Shown here piece by piece: positions 48,629 to 55,953 of a stretch of DNA of 64,000 nucleotides. Within the stretch, counting starts at the first letter, position 1. Every line of letters begins with the position of its first letter. The notes under the pieces are model-generated. The model did not search any database, was not told where the DNA came from, and worked only from the letters and a program-made list of their open reading frames with translations. Both the position numbers and the translations under genes were made by a program. The stretch covers positions 1 to 64,000 of the forward strand of contig PLWZ01000010.1 in NCBI GenBank assembly GCA_003151235.1. The letters are read 5' to 3'. This DNA comes from Acidimicrobiaceae bacterium (GTDB lineage: Bacteria; Actinomycetota; Acidimicrobiia; Acidimicrobiales; RAAP-2).

Positions 48629-49609
48629 TCAATGCCGTCGACACTTGCCTCGTTGCCGCCTGGGTCTGGCTGGGCCCGGTGGCGCCGTAACGGCTCTGGG
48701 CTTCTGCAGCGCGCCCGCCTTGGGTTTCCAGGTCACCACCATGTCCTCGCCCGGTGGGTTCTCAATCATGACGATTTCTCTGCCCAGCATTGGGACTTCC
48801 TCCCGCTTCACCAAATCGGCGAACCGCTCTGGTGGCTCTAGGTCGTCGATGCTCCGAGGTACCCGCAACGTGTAAAGAGTGCCAATCAACGCCGCGTAGC
48901 CATAGGACTGCTCGGAGGGGCCTGAGGCCAGGTCGATCCCCGCGGAGACAATCCCGATGACCGCTCCATCCTCACGGAGAACCGGCCCCCCGCTCATGCC
49001 GCCGGCCAAGTGGGTATCGACCTGAAAGCAGGGGTGGGGGAGTAGGGCCCGGTCACGTCCTCGGTTGTGAATTTCCGCAATTTTTCCTTGGGAGACGCGA
49101 GCTTCGAGCCTCGACGATGTCGAGGTCCAGGCGTCATCGTCGATCGTCCAATCTCCCGGCGTCATGTTGGAGAAGCCAAACGCGGCACAAGACTGCCCTT
49201 CGACGGGTCGATCTGTGCAGAGCGGAAACAGCCGTGGCTCCCAAAATGGCGGCGGCTCGTATGTCGACATGTCGGCGAGCAAGAGAGCGGCATCGGAATG
49301 GGCCTGGGAGACGCTGATTCTGGGCACCCGGACTCCGATGCGGTTCAGACTCCCATGCGCATTGAGGTCTTTTGGCAGCAGGACGAAGACTTCCTCCTGA
49401 GGCGGCCAGAACACAACCGAGCCATCCGTGGGTGCCTCCGGCAAATCGTCATCATTGTCAACAACCACATGGCGAGCGGTTGCCATGAGACCCCACGGCG
49501 TCAAGAAGAACGCGGACCCGCACCACAACACCTGATCGCCCCGGCGTCGCACCAAGGGGACGACCGAGCAGACGAACCATGGCGGCACCTGGTCCAAGGC
49601 GCGGGTCAT
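48629..49609 (-). CDS. Trypsin-like serine protease without signal peptide
   Basis: This 326-residue protein has a trypsin-fold triad: His47 in MATARHVVVD, Asp106 in AHSDAALLLAD, Ser206 in LAGGMSGGPVL. The context around Ser (GMSGGPV) and the following IGIVSAG are typical of this clan. No signal peptide or anchor is visible, so it likely acts in the cytoplasm. Intracellular trypsin-like proteases occur in some defence islands, but no partner gene is evident here. ATG 49609 is chosen; longer upstream sequence is low-complexity. Confidence 0.75.
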   Translation of the reverse strand: MTRALDQVPPWFVCSVVPLVRRRGDQVLWCGSAFFLTPWGLMATARHVVVDNDDDLPEAPTDGSVVFWPPQEEVFVLLPKDLNAHGSLNRIGVRVPRISVSQAHSDAALLLADMSTYEPPPFWEPRLFPLCTDRPVEGQSCAAFGFSNMTPGDWTIDDDAWTSTSSRLEARVSQGKIAEIHNRGRDRALLPHPCFQVDTHLAGGMSGGPVLREDGAVIGIVSAGIDLASGPSEQSYGYAALIGTLYTLRVPRSIDDLEPPERFADLVKREEVPMLGREIVMIENPPGEDMVVTWKPKAGALQKPRAVTAPPGPARPRRQRGKCRRH

Positions 49610-49662
49610 CTCGATCGAACTAATGACGCTCCAGCCCGGAACTCCCCACTCGGGAGTCGGTC

Positions 49663-49902
49663 TCACGTAGGTTCCGGCCGTGGCTCTTCGACCCCTTCCA
49701 GGTGCCCATCGCACGACCACACCGGGATGCGCTTGCCGGTGGCGAGGCGGGTGAATCCGGTCACTATCACGGGCTCCTCGCAGAACGTCGGGCGCCCCGA
49801 GCCCTCCCCGTCGTGAACCATTCGCCAGCACCGAACGGGCTCGGAGAAGACGGCGTCGGCGTAGTGGTCCACCGGAGGGAACCTACCGCCCCGTAATCTC
49901 AT
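49663..49902 (-). CDS. Small Cys-rich HYADAVFSEP family protein (intact copy)
   Basis: This 79-residue protein contains VDHYADAVFSEPVRCWRMV, then three further potential metal ligands (FCEEPV and WSCDGH). The family function is not known to me. It is the only complete copy in the island; partial copies occur at 53877-53931, 50770-50781 and 55927-55938. It lies just upstream of the protease gene on the same strand. Confidence 0.6.
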   Translation of the reverse strand: MRLRGGRFPPVDHYADAVFSEPVRCWRMVHDGEGSGRPTFCEEPVIVTGFTRLATGKRIPVWSCDGHLEGVEEPRPEPT

Positions 49903-49934
49903 CACTAGTTGCACTGAAAATAGGGGGGACCAAA

Positions 49935-50105
49935 ATGCGGCGTCTATTCGCCCTTGCAGCACTCGTCATGTTCATCTTCGCCCTCATTGCCGCGGCCCGA
50001 TCTGCTGGGACTTTCCTCAGTACCACCTGGCCGGTATGGATAGCCGCGGGGTTCGTCGCGTTCGCTGCCGATCAGGTGCTCGGTAGCCAACTAACGAAGA
50101 CGTGA
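49935..50105 (+). CDS. Small two-helix membrane protein
   Basis: This 56-residue open frame has a good ribosome binding site (AGGGGGG, about seven bases before ATG 49935). Two hydrophobic stretches fill it: RLFALAALVMFIFALIAAA and WPVWIAAGFVAFAAD, separated by a short polar loop. No family is recognised. Confidence 0.5.
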   Translation: MRRLFALAALVMFIFALIAAARSAGTFLSTTWPVWIAAGFVAFAADQVLGSQLTKT

Positions 50106-50113
50106 TCTCCCAC

Positions 50114-50286
50114 CACTGAGCCCAACGCCCGCAGGAGGCCCCTAGCCCGGTGTTGGTGTTGCGGTAGGGAGCCCGGCGCACCTACCGCTTGCCGAGGGAC
50201 GTGGGACCTTTCTTGGCCGCCTCGAGGTTGCCGAGGTCGCGGGCGCCTCGGTAGAGCTGGGATCGGAGGGACTTACGGCGTGGCAC
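50114..50286 (-). pseudogene. RRKSLRS family gene, copy B (broken by an in-frame stop)
   Basis: The GTG at 50286 starts PRRKSLRSQLYRGARDLGN, clearly homologous to copies A and C. An in-frame TAG at 50182-50184 ends it after 34 residues where the intact copies read LGKRYVRR. Similarity at DNA level continues to 50114 with a small length change. It is therefore a decayed paralogue. Confidence 0.75.
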
Positions 50287-50302
50287 GGAAGGAACGCTAA
50301 TC

Positions 50303-50440
50303 CCGACGCTCCGCTGCCTGTCCCCCAACGCCAAAGCTGCGGACTGTCTCGACTACGCGATGGCCGATCCCGACCTCGCGGGCATCTGGGGCGGCACGAG
50401 CGACCGGGAACGGGACCGGATGCGTCGAGCGACGGCCTAG
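50303..50440 (+). pseudogene. WhiB-family regulator, C-terminal fragment
   Basis: The frame encodes a Cys, then DCLDYAMADPDLAGIWGGTSDRERDRMRR and a stop. The G-(I/V)-W-G-G turn followed by the Arg-rich helix is the WhiB signature, and the DCLDYAM part matches the segment with the fourth iron-sulfur Cys. The expected C-x2-C-x5-C spacing before it is not kept and there is no start codon region. It is a truncated gene, most likely dead. Confidence 0.5.
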
Positions 50441-50452
50441 TCTGCCTTTCTC

Positions 50453-50776
50453 ATGTCGGACACACCGGGACAAACTGAGGATGGACCGCAAGTTGAGCTG
50501 ACGTTGTACGCCGACGTTACGACGGTGCAACTCGTGCACGAAGCGGACCTCTGGATGGTGGCGTACACACACGGTGGAGCGCCGGGGGCCATTGATCACA
50601 TCGACACCGGCACCCTCGCCTGTGAAGTCGGAAGCGGAGCAAACGACGGAGACGTTGTGGCTTACATCGAAAACCGGTTAAGAGCGGCTGGTTATTCCGT
50701 GACGCCCAGCGAGACTCCCGACAGCGTCGCCACTTGGGAAGTCACCCCAGCGAGCGGAGAGGCGGCTTCGGCGTAG
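50453..50776 (+). CDS. Hypothetical protein (107 residues)
   Basis: I do not recognise this acidic soluble protein. It has a beta-rich middle part (QVELTLYADVTTVQLVHEADLWMVAYTHGG) and a helix VVAYIENRLRAAGYSV near the C terminus. No clear ribosome binding site precedes ATG 50453. The last codons and the stop overlap HYAD core copy 3 on the opposite strand. Confidence 0.5.
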   Translation: MSDTPGQTEDGPQVELTLYADVTTVQLVHEADLWMVAYTHGGAPGAIDHIDTGTLACEVGSGANDGDVVAYIENRLRAAGYSVTPSETPDSVATWEVTPASGEAASA

Positions 50777-50781
50777 TGGTC
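50770..50781 (-). repeat. HYAD core repeat, copy 3
   Basis: The 12 bases GACCACTACGCC (minus strand) begin the segment encoding D-H-Y-A in the small Cys-rich family. Here they start seven bases after the stop of the copy A fusion gene. Only this short core is preserved. The same core is at 49858-49869, 53920-53931 and 55927-55938. Confidence 0.6.
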
Positions 50782-50788
50782 CAACGGG

Positions 50789-51274
50789 TTAGACGCTCTG
50801 TTCCACCGGGCGAACTCGGTCCCAGCCCCACGTCGGGCAGTGAGAGCACACAGGCAGGCCCAGGAACCCGTCGGACCCGATGGGTAGATCTTGCAGCAGA
50901 TACTCCCAGCCGCACGACCGACAGGTCCACAACTGGGGCATCAGCTCCCCTTCGCGCAGCACGCCCACTCTGCGACCGATTTCTTCGAACGCAGCCAGTG
51001 TCTCGTGCTCCGACTCCCCATAGAGCGCATAGTGGATGATGAATCCGAACTCGGTCACGCCTTCCAACGGTACCGCCGGGGTCTTGAACGCTGCTCCCGC
51101 ACTGAGCCCGAACGCCCGCAGGAGGCCCCCTAGCCCGCTGTTCGTCTTGCGGTAGGCCGCTCGACGCACGTAGCGCTTGCCCAGGGGCGCCGGGCCCTTC
51201 TCGGCCGCCTCGAGGTTCCCAAGGTCGCGGGCGCCTCGGTAGAACTGCGAGCGGAGGGACTTACGACGTGGCAT
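50789..51274 (-). CDS. RRKSLRS-family protein fused to a zinc-ribbon-like domain (copy A)
   Basis: This 161-residue protein starts with the basic 57-residue family module (PRRKSLRSQFYRGARDLGN, then LGKRYVRRAAYRKTN and LLRAFGLS). A second domain follows that is absent from copy C: a helix region EFGFIIHYALYGESEHET and a four-Cys group (WTCRSCGWEYL and VCSHC) suggesting a zinc ribbon. Function is unknown. Its ATG overlaps the stop of the gene upstream (TGATG), so the two are translationally coupled. Confidence 0.6.
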   Translation of the reverse strand: MPRRKSLRSQFYRGARDLGNLEAAEKGPAPLGKRYVRRAAYRKTNSGLGGLLRAFGLSAGAAFKTPAVPLEGVTEFGFIIHYALYGESEHETLAAFEEIGRRVGVLREGELMPQLWTCRSCGWEYLLQDLPIGSDGFLGLPVCSHCPTWGWDRVRPVEQSV

Positions 51275-51516
51275 CAGCCGTCATCTAAAGCCTTCTCGGC
51301 GGGGGGCATCGCTCCGAAGTCGGCCGCCACTAATGCCGCTTGCCACTCTTTCCACGCCCGCCGCGCGACTGCCATCGCCTCCGCTTCGGCCGTGTGGTTC
51401 CTTTCCGTAGGGTCGGCGTCGGCTCGCTCTCGGACGCGCCCAAGGTGCTCTCGGGCGTCACCCCAGGCGATATTGGCCCGAGTCGCCATGGTCACGGTCT
51501 CGGGGGTCATTGGCAT
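51274..51516 (-). CDS. Small hypothetical protein upstream of copy A
   Basis: This 80-residue acidic helical protein starts PMTPETVTMATRANIAWGD and ends EKALDDG. It begins seven bases after the stop of a broken Xis-like HTH gene and ends one base inside the start of copy A, so the three form a compact unit. No family is recognised. Confidence 0.5.
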   Translation of the reverse strand: MPMTPETVTMATRANIAWGDAREHLGRVRERADADPTERNHTAEAEAMAVARRAWKEWQAALVAADFGAMPPAEKALDDG

Positions 51517-51523
51517 TTCCAGA

Positions 51524-51646
51524 TCAGTGCTCCAAAATCTCGCGCCCGGTCGCCCGGGCCCACTTCTCGACCGCCTCACCGTGCCATACGCGGCCGCTGG
51601 CCAGCTCGACTCCGGGCTCGGGAAATGGGACTAATGGCCTTCGGCC
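51524..51646 (-). pseudogene. Xis-like HTH protein, C-terminal fragment (copy 1)
   Basis: After an in-frame TAG at 51647-51649 the frame encodes 40 residues: FPEPGVELASGRVWHGEAVEKW then ARATGREILEH. This matches the wing and last helix of small excisionase/AlpA-like HTH proteins, whose usual C-terminal segment is FP-P-x-ELASGR-W-x6-EAWARATGRE. The recognition helix is missing. A second, shorter copy is at 54165. Confidence 0.55.
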
Positions 51647-51781
51647 CTAGACGCCGGCCCCGCGCGGGGTGCAAGCTGGCCCTACGCCTGGTCGGCTTAG
51701 TCGGCAGGGCAGATGGGCCCGTAAATGGCCGACCGAGGGGGTTTTGTGGTTCCCCCCCTTTCCACCTCGGTCAGAGCGAAC

Positions 51782-51807
51782 GCTGGGAGGGCATCGGCCC
51801 TCCCAGC
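51782..51807. terminator. Perfect 11-bp hairpin, likely terminator
   Basis: GCTGGGAGGGC pairs with GCCCTCCCAGC around the loop ATCG, and on the plus strand TTCGCGTTTT follows. It lies between the minus-strand unit at 51.5 kb and the plus-strand gene at 51864. A second weaker inverted repeat (GACCGAGG with CCTCGGTC) is just upstream at about 51730-51772. Confidence 0.55.
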
Positions 51808-51863
51808 TTCGCGTTTTCACCCCCCTTGGCGGCATGTCGCCCCGACGGTTACGATTCTCAGCC

Positions 51864-52064
51864 GTGTCGGGTGGGACGTATGCGGAGCCGGGTAGTCGGA
51901 CCTTCCAGGCCGAACGCAATCGCGGACAATTCGTCGCCAAATGCCGGTACTGCGAACACGAGATCCTCCTGCACTCCAACGCCAGCGGGGCGGTTTGGCG
52001 GCATCTCGACACTGGTGAAACCAGATGCTCGCTGACCGCTACTCCCACTGAAGCGGCCGCGTAG
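51864..52064 (+). CDS. Small hypothetical protein with possible zinc site
   Basis: This 66-residue protein (GTG 51864) has FVAKCRYCEHEILLHSN, a central WRHLDTGETRCS and a short Ala-rich end. The two Cys of CRYC with the later His and Cys could bind zinc. The frame is open upstream, and an ATG at 51834 is also possible, but that part is over terminator-like DNA. Confidence 0.45.
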   Translation: MSGGTYAEPGSRTFQAERNRGQFVAKCRYCEHEILLHSNASGAVWRHLDTGETRCSLTATPTEAAA

Positions 52065-52244
52065 CGTTCCGCTCCCTCTGTCGCGTCGGTCCGTCACCGT
52101 GGATCGTGGGTGCGGTTCCTCATGACCCCGGGCGACATTCCCGACGTCGACCCGTTCCAGCGGCCGGCATGGCAGCGACGTGGAAGTGAACCACCTTCGC
52201 CGAGGTATTCTGGGGCTTGCAGGCGCACGGGGAGAAAGAAGTCG

Positions 52245-52865
52245 ATGACCATTGAGACGAGTGGGGGCGAGGGATTCTCTTCGGACCCGCTGCCTGGCCT
52301 CAGTGAGGATCGCGCCCGTATCGAACGCATCTTGGATCGTCTTGACATCACTGAGGATCTCGTCGAACGGGCGGACCTCGCGAGTGAGCTGGTCAGAGCG
52401 GCCTCTCGACACGAAGACGTTATCGAACGCGCTGTCCTCCCGGGCTTGAAGGATCGTCTCGACGAAAGCATCCTGGAGCGGCTTGCCACACAGCGAGACG
52501 AGGTTCGCGAAGCGATGGAGTACATCCGTGGTCGCACCCAACACCTCGCTGCTCGCAATGCCCACGCCGGGGATGCGCAGGGTCTAGAGGACGCAATCTT
52601 CGATGTCACCGAGAGGTTGCGGGCCTTATTGAGCGATGAAGACGCCAAAGTTATTGCCCTCGTTCATGACCTCGATCCTGAAGCAAGACAGGAGCTGGAA
52701 ACGGCCGTCGAAAAGACGTCTAAAAACGCCGCAGAGCAACCGAAACCAGCTCGCACCTCTCTCGGCAGGATGGCAAGCAACATTGCAACCAAGCTTGATC
52801 GTGTCTTCGAGGACGTGGCAACGCCTGAGCACCCGGGAGCGGAGACCACCGACGGTGACGGCTAG
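52245..52865 (+). CDS. Helical protein, weakly hemerythrin-like
   Basis: This 206-residue all-helical protein contains LASELVRAASRHEDVIERAVLPGLKDRL, which resembles the helix of hemerythrin HHE proteins that carries the H-x4-E iron ligands. The next helix has ATQRDEVREAM where such proteins usually have paired His, so metal binding may be lost. The C-terminal 55 residues are polar. GGGGAGAAAG precedes ATG 52245. The sequence upstream in the same frame appears non-coding. Confidence 0.5.
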   Translation: MTIETSGGEGFSSDPLPGLSEDRARIERILDRLDITEDLVERADLASELVRAASRHEDVIERAVLPGLKDRLDESILERLATQRDEVREAMEYIRGRTQHLAARNAHAGDAQGLEDAIFDVTERLRALLSDEDAKVIALVHDLDPEARQELETAVEKTSKNAAEQPKPARTSLGRMASNIATKLDRVFEDVATPEHPGAETTDGDG

Positions 52866-52920
52866 AGCGGGTCTTCGGCGCCCCTTTGCCTCCCGTGACG
52901 CCAAGGTCGCACGGGGCCGC

Positions 52921-53136
52921 TTACCGATGGTCCACCCGAGCGATGGCCTCGCCAAGATGGACGAACACCTTCGGCTCGATGGTCCCCTCCTGGAATTCGC
53001 GCCAGTCCAGATATACGTCCTGGACCTTGTACGCCTGTTCCCCATTCAGGACGACGTGGTCTCCAACGCGCGGGATGACCTCGGACTCAAACTCAACGTC
53101 ACTGTCCCCAGACCTTCTAAAGGTAAGCATGGCCAT
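52921..53136 (-). CDS. Small beta-rich hypothetical protein
   Basis: This 71-residue protein has alternating strand-like segments: EFESEVIPRVGDHVVLNGEQ and YKVQDVYLDWREFQEG. The pattern recalls small SH3-like or KOW-like barrels, but I cannot name a family. It lies downstream of a decayed RRKSLRS copy (copy D) on the same strand. Confidence 0.5.
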   Translation of the reverse strand: MAMLTFRRSGDSDVEFESEVIPRVGDHVVLNGEQAYKVQDVYLDWREFQEGTIEPKVFVHLGEAIARVDHR

Positions 53137-53197
53137 AGGCGAACGACGTTACAGGCGGCGGCCGGTCCCTGGCATCGCCCCCGCTACCGCCGTAGGC

Positions 53198-53242
53198 CGC
53201 TGAGCCCGAAGGCCCGTAGGAAGCCCCCTAGCCCGCTGTTTC
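53198..53242 (-). pseudogene. RRKSLRS family gene, copy D (short fragment)
   Basis: About 45 bases encode NSGLGGFLRAFGLS, the end of the family module, with the rest of the gene missing. It ends close to the DUF218 gene stop. This is the fourth trace of the family in the island. Confidence 0.6.
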
Positions 53243-53254
53243 GACTACCTCCTC

Positions 53255-53893
53255 TTAGCAGTGCTCATTCAACAGCACAGCCTTCGTGAGGGCACCCCAC
53301 TCGTAGACGATCTCATACGGTAGGTGCGTGAGCTGAACAGGGGCGGGAATCATTACGATTTGCCCCGTGAAGCACTGCTTCATGAGCAAGCGTGCCCGTG
53401 TGATCTGGGTGCGCCCAGCCACGACCATGAGAGAGTGCCAACCATGGCGGTGGGCGTAGTTGGCCGCGAACCTGACCTCACCGATTGTTTGGCCTGGGTG
53501 CGCGACGAAGCACACGACCGAGACTCGGGGCACCCGAGGGCAAGCTGTATCGGCGCGGTTGCCCCCCTGAGAGAAGAGCAGTACCGGGGCGTAACCCTTC
53601 TTGGCGAGGAAGACCGCTTTGCTCTCCCGGGCCCCTTCGTTGCTACCAGCCAGGCTCAGGATTGCATCGACGCGCCGCGGCTGGTCCGTTGCGGGCCACA
53701 CGAATAGGACCGAGCTCGCCACGAGAAAGATAACGGCGACGAGCACCAGACCCGCGATCAGCGGATGTCGGCGAATGAGGCGCCGGCTGGCCGGACGATT
53801 CGCTCGATCTTTGGTCAAGAGATTCCATTCCAGAGCGGCGCGTTCGGGATCGGACAATAAGCCGCTCCGGACGTATGGACCATCCGCCAGCAC
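53255..53893 (-). CDS. DUF218 (YdcF-like) membrane protein
   Basis: This 212-residue protein has one membrane segment (PLIAGLVLVAVIFLVASSVLF, about residues 44-64) and then a DUF218 domain: VDAILSLAGSNEGARES, YAPVLLFSQGG, GEVRFAANYAHRHGWHSLMVVAG and RARLLMKQCF. DUF218 members bind nucleotides or act in envelope polysaccharide work. The predicted GTG start lies inside HYAD repeat copy 2, so the first residues are derived from the repeat. A later start (TTG near residue 26) is possible. Confidence 0.7.
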   Translation of the reverse strand: MLADGPYVRSGLLSDPERAALEWNLLTKDRANRPASRRLIRRHPLIAGLVLVAVIFLVASSVLFVWPATDQPRRVDAILSLAGSNEGARESKAVFLAKKGYAPVLLFSQGGNRADTACPRVPRVSVVCFVAHPGQTIGEVRFAANYAHRHGWHSLMVVAGRTQITRARLLMKQCFTGQIVMIPAPVQLTHLPYEIVYEWGALTKAVLLNEHC

Positions 53894-53931
53894 CGGCCGG
53901 GCTCGGAGAACACCGCGTCGGCGTAGTGGTC
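53877..53931 (-). repeat. HYAD repeat, copy 2 (55 bases)
   Basis: These 55 bases match 49815-49869, inside the intact HYADAVFSEP gene, at 49 positions. On the minus strand the match encodes DHYADAVFSEPGRCWRMV. It begins five bases after the stop of the small Gly-rich gene and runs into the DUF218 start, so only the family N terminus remains. Confidence 0.75.
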
Positions 53932-53936
53932 AAGCA

Positions 53937-54116
53937 TTAGAACCCCGGTCCGTCGGACCCGTTCCCGCCGCCGCCGGACGGACCGCGGCCAAATGGGCCG
54001 CCGCGCCCTCGGTCGCCACCCCGCCTCGAGCGCATCCGCATCCGCATCGCCATCGACCCAACCATGACAACCACGAGGACGGTCCCGGTGCCCCCGAAGC
54101 CCACGATGGCGATCAT
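53937..54116 (-). CDS. Small Gly-rich membrane protein
   Basis: This 59-residue protein starts at ATG 54116 with IAIVGFGGTGTVLVVVMVG, one membrane segment, then a basic strip MAMRMRMRSRRGG and a Gly-rich tail. The tail is low complexity, so coding status is uncertain, but the stop lies exactly before HYAD repeat copy 2. Confidence 0.4.
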   Translation of the reverse strand: MIAIVGFGGTGTVLVVVMVGSMAMRMRMRSRRGGDRGRGGPFGRGPSGGGGNGSDGPGF

Positions 54117-54164
54117 CGAAGCCAACGGTAGTGCTTGCCCCAAAATTGGCGGCGCCGCCTCAAG

Positions 54165-54200
54165 GCTCCAGAATCTCGCGGCCCGGTCGCCTTGGCCCAC
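54165..54200 (-). pseudogene. Xis-like HTH protein, C-terminal fragment (copy 2)
   Basis: The 36 bases match 51529-51563 with one inserted base and three or four changes. On the minus strand they read ESWAKATG and then shift out of frame. It is upstream of the small Gly-rich gene, as copy 1 is upstream of the 80-residue gene. Confidence 0.45.
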
Positions 54201-54241
54201 GACTCGGCGCTCGGATTTGACGGGAGCCCTAACCTGGCCCA

Positions 54242-54529
54242 GTGGGCAGCACGAATGAAGACCACTGGAAGACCCACGAGCCCGACAGCCAGTTGGCCGA
54301 GCGCTTCCTAAACAAGTTGGTTCAGGAAGCCACAGTTGGACCAGAGCTAGAGGGCGTGGCTCAGGCAGCCGCGGCTTTCGGCCTTGTTGGTTCGTGCGAC
54401 GCGATCCTCCGAACGAAGATTATGGCCAGGCTGGCAGTTCTCGATAGCGAGCCCCACACCGTCAAGACGATCGCAGAGACAGCACAGCTTGGCCGAGCGT
54501 GGTACTTGCTTGATCGCCGGTACCCGTAG
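54242..54529 (+). CDS. Hypothetical helical protein
   Basis: This 95-residue protein (GTG 54242) is predicted helical: SQLAERFLNKLVQEATVGPEL and AILRTKIMARLAVLDSEPHTV. No family is recognised. Its last 68 bases overlap a minus-strand frame. Confidence 0.45.
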   Translation: MGSTNEDHWKTHEPDSQLAERFLNKLVQEATVGPELEGVAQAAAAFGLVGSCDAILRTKIMARLAVLDSEPHTVKTIAETAQLGRAWYLLDRRYP

Positions 54530-54749
54530 CAGCCGCTAGACCGACCCGGCCCTCCTGAGGCCCCGACTCCGTAGCCCCACCTTCGTTCTCCCAGTCCGCA
54601 TCCTTAATGGCGGTGTCCGGGTGCCCCTTTCGCCGTTCGCCCTTCCGTCGTTCGATGCCGTCAGGGGCGCCAGAGTTCTGCTTGCGACGATCCTCACTGC
54701 CTCGACGATCACCACCCGGGGCGCTGCTTCTTGGCTCGCTATCCGTCAT
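54462..54749 (-). CDS. Hydrophilic Arg-rich hypothetical protein
   Basis: This 95-residue frame has repeated charged motifs (GGDRRGSEDRRKQN, ERRKGERRKGH) followed by an acidic stretch. It may be a disordered protein. Overlap with the plus-strand frame at 54242-54529 means that at least one of the two is doubtful at its 3' end. Confidence 0.35.
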   Translation of the reverse strand: MTDSEPRSSAPGGDRRGSEDRRKQNSGAPDGIERRKGERRKGHPDTAIKDADWENEGGATESGPQEGRVGLAAATGTGDQASTTLGQAVLSLRSS

Positions 54750-54977
54750 GCTGCCAAGTATGCCCGCCGTGCCTCGGTCCTCGTCCGCTCGGCGTGTAGC
54801 GGGTGGCGCGACTACAGGAAGGCTCGCACCGGCTTCGGCGTCAGCCGGCGCCTCGTGCTCCGAACCGGGTGCATGACCCGGCGCACGGGACGCGGGATGA
54901 ACCAGCGGAAAATGGCCATCGGGGCTCCGTTCTCAGGTCATCGCGATCAACCGACCGCGCACATCGATGGGCCCTCC

Positions 54978-55817
54978 CTATTGGGGGGTGAAGCTGGTCG
55001 AACAAGCCGCTTCTCCGTTGTTGACGGTGACATCGACCTGCACCGTGTAGTCGATTGTAGGGCGACCAATATCGAACGTAATTGACGCCGATCCACTGCC
55101 ATCAGTCGTCCCCGAATCCGTCGTCGTCGTTGTCCGGTAGTGCTTGGTCACCAACACTGAAGCATCGGGCACGTTCGACGTCACGTTCACGGTGTCGTCA
55201 CCACTGTCGCCCGGTGTGGAGTTCGACATCGTGGCCGTGCAGGTACTGCCAGGCTGGGCTGTGGTGCCCTGTGTCCAGGTTCCGCAACCCTGCACTAAGA
55301 ACCTCATTGCGTTTGATGCCAACGTTACGGTTTGCGGGCCGTCGCCGAAATTGTTCGAGATGATGCTGTTGCCCGAGTCAAGAAAGTCGCTGTCCTGTTG
55401 CCAGTAGCAGTCCGGGCCACCCGGTGCCTCATAGGTCCCTGGGGCGATCGCGATACCAATGGCGTAGCCACCGTCACCGAAGGTGGTGGCTTCCGGCCCG
55501 CTACTCGGAACGACGGTCCACAACCCGCAACCCTCGCTCTGGAACCCTCCGTCGGTCGGCAAGATGGTCACGACGTCCGGGCCGTTCAGGAAGTTATTGG
55601 CAATGATGCCGCTCTCCGAGCCCGAGAGGTCGGCCGTTCGCTGCCAGTAGCAGTCCTGCCCCCCGGTACTCTCGTAGGTGCCCGGCGTCACGACGCCGCC
55701 AACGTTCTGGCTGTCGACCGATCCCACTGGGAACGTCCCGTCGCCGAAAACATTGCACCCGGTGAGAATGACAACGGTGGCGACAATGATGCCGACAGTG
55801 AGCAGGCGTCTTGACAT
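54978..55817 (-). CDS. Lipoprotein with two repeated Cys-containing domains
   Basis: This 279-residue lipoprotein has signal peptide RRLLTVGIIVATVVILTGC (Cys21). Two copies of a domain follow (about residues 22-105 and 106-195): DGTFPVG/DGGYAIG, TPGTYES/APGTYEA, DCYWQR/DCYWQQ, then GCGLWT/GCGTWT. This pattern is known from actinobacterial secreted proteins of unknown role. The C-terminal part (from STCTATMSNS) looks like an Ig-like beta domain with its own Cys pair. Confidence 0.7.
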   Translation of the reverse strand: MSRRLLTVGIIVATVVILTGCNVFGDGTFPVGSVDSQNVGGVVTPGTYESTGGQDCYWQRTADLSGSESGIIANNFLNGPDVVTILPTDGGFQSEGCGLWTVVPSSGPEATTFGDGGYAIGIAIAPGTYEAPGGPDCYWQQDSDFLDSGNSIISNNFGDGPQTVTLASNAMRFLVQGCGTWTQGTTAQPGSTCTATMSNSTPGDSGDDTVNVTSNVPDASVLVTKHYRTTTTTDSGTTDGSGSASITFDIGRPTIDYTVQVDVTVNNGEAACSTSFTPQ

Positions 55818-55926
55818 TTCGCGCTCCAACCTCTTGAGCCGAGACGGAGGCCCTAAGGTCGAAGGTCGTCCACGCTGGGGAAACGGTAACACCGCCACCA
55901 CCGAGCAGCCTGGAGCAGACGCCGTC

Positions 55927-55938
55927 GGCGTAGTGGTC
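55927..55938 (-). repeat. HYAD core repeat, copy 4
   Basis: The core reads GACCACTACGCC on the minus strand and encodes D-H-Y-A-D-G before diverging. It starts 15 bases after the stop of the 207-residue gene and 110 bases before the lipoprotein start. Confidence 0.6.
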
Positions 55939-55953
55939 TAACCGTTCCACAAC

